Assembly (NCBI GenBank): GCA_943324925.2
Contig: CALPNL020000027.1
Span: forward strand, 1-15,257
Direction of reading: 5' to 3'
Length of the DNA stretch: 15,257 nucleotides
Source: Chitinophaga pinensis
GTDB taxonomy: Bacteria; Bacteroidota; Bacteroidia; Flavobacteriales; Flavobacteriaceae
In this document: piece after piece, positions 14,987 to 15,257 of the stretch
How the letters are laid out: each line of letters starts with the position of its first letter
Numbering within the stretch: position 1 is the stretch's first letter
Translations under genes and position numbers: made by a program
Notes under the pieces: generated by a model
Told to the model about the DNA's origin: nothing
Database searches by the model: none
Seen by the model: only the letters and a program-made list of their open reading frames with translations

Positions 14987-15257
14987 CTACATTTTCTTTT
15001 CATATCGTTGGATATCAATTGCTGTGTCAAGGGGTTTTTGATTTTTAATTGATTCAAATAAGGCGATTGCCATCGAAGGTCCTAACATTACGCCTCGAGT
15101 ACCAAGTCCGTTTAATATATGCAATCGAGGAAATTTAGGATGAGTTCCCACAAGTGGTTTTCTATCTCTCACGGTTGGTCTTACACCCGCAAAATGATCT
15201 ATTATCTCAAATTCGCAATTTAATATTTCGTGAATTCTATCTAGAAGTTCTTTTTTC
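14987..15257 (-). CDS. FAD-dependent oxidoreductase (DAO family), C-terminal part
   Basis: Only the last 89 codons are in the window; the gene continues past the right edge, so the N-terminal FAD-binding half is not visible. The visible chain contains GVRPTVRDRKPLVG, then LHILNGLGTRGVMLGP and a helix. This is the typical C-terminal pattern of the D-amino-acid oxidase / glycine oxidase-like family, where the arginine-proline segment helps hold the substrate and the GLGTRG turn contacts the flavin. The frame is open to the edge with no stop. A GTG at 15172 should not be taken as the start, because conserved sequence continues upstream of it. The substrate cannot be named from this fragment. Confidence 0.85.
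   Translation of the reverse strand, partial: KKELLDRIHEILNCEFEIIDHFAGVRPTVRDRKPLVGTHPKFPRLHILNGLGTRGVMLGPSMAIALFESIKNQKPLDTAIDIQRYEKKM

Noticed and set aside
15172..15172. GTG as start codon of a 61-codon protein at the right edge
   Set aside because: The same frame continues to the window edge with typical oxidoreductase sequence (FAGVRPT) upstream of the GTG, so this is the tail of a longer gene.
1..15257. Mobile element, CRISPR array, toxin-antitoxin or defence cluster
   Set aside because: No transposase, integrase, regular spacer-repeat array or known defence motif was found, and gene content is consistent with ordinary chromosome.

Overview
The window is AT-rich chromosomal DNA from a member of the Bacteroidota, most likely a Flavobacterium or close relative. 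Four things point there: several promoters of the Bacteroidota type (TTG, a spacer of 18-20, then TAnnTTTG); A-rich leaders with no obvious Shine-Dalgarno sequence; an HPPK-deoxynucleoside kinase fusion; and the family mix (DUF1573, DUF2797, DUF983, a bacterial GH3 protein). The content is mainly housekeeping. I see no insertion sequence, prophage, CRISPR array or defence island, and no stretch over 300 bases lacks a gene.

Layout. A tRNA-Gly(GCC) gene (minus strand, 15-87) lies downstream of mutS (minus, TTG start). Divergent from mutS is a secreted DUF1573 protein, closed by a strong terminator. Directly after it comes a SpoU-type RNA methyltransferase. Convergent with that gene, one base away, is a two-gene minus-strand stretch: DUF2797, then the folK-deoxynucleoside kinase fusion. 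Divergent from DUF2797 is a GH3-family acyl-acid-amido synthetase with a good promoter. A hairpin usable from both sides separates it from the minus-strand cluster tig-clpP-clpX.

The right part holds a GNAT-like protein with no ATG start, a convergent ABC-F ATPase, a DUF983 membrane protein, and the C-terminal 89 residues of a DAO-type FAD-dependent oxidoreductase cut by the window edge.

How the genes fit together. tig-clpP-clpX is a protein-quality unit: a ribosome-bound chaperone plus both parts of the ClpXP protease. mutS acts in mismatch repair. The folK fusion joins a folate-synthesis step to deoxynucleoside salvage. The ABC-F protein and the SpoU methyltransferase act on the ribosome or RNA. 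The other genes have no shared pathway that I can support.

The points most worth a second look are the folK fusion, the GH3 enzyme of unknown substrate, degenerate 6-8 base tandem repeats in two intergenic gaps, and three convergent gene pairs whose stop codons nearly touch. I do not see a clearly undescribed system.
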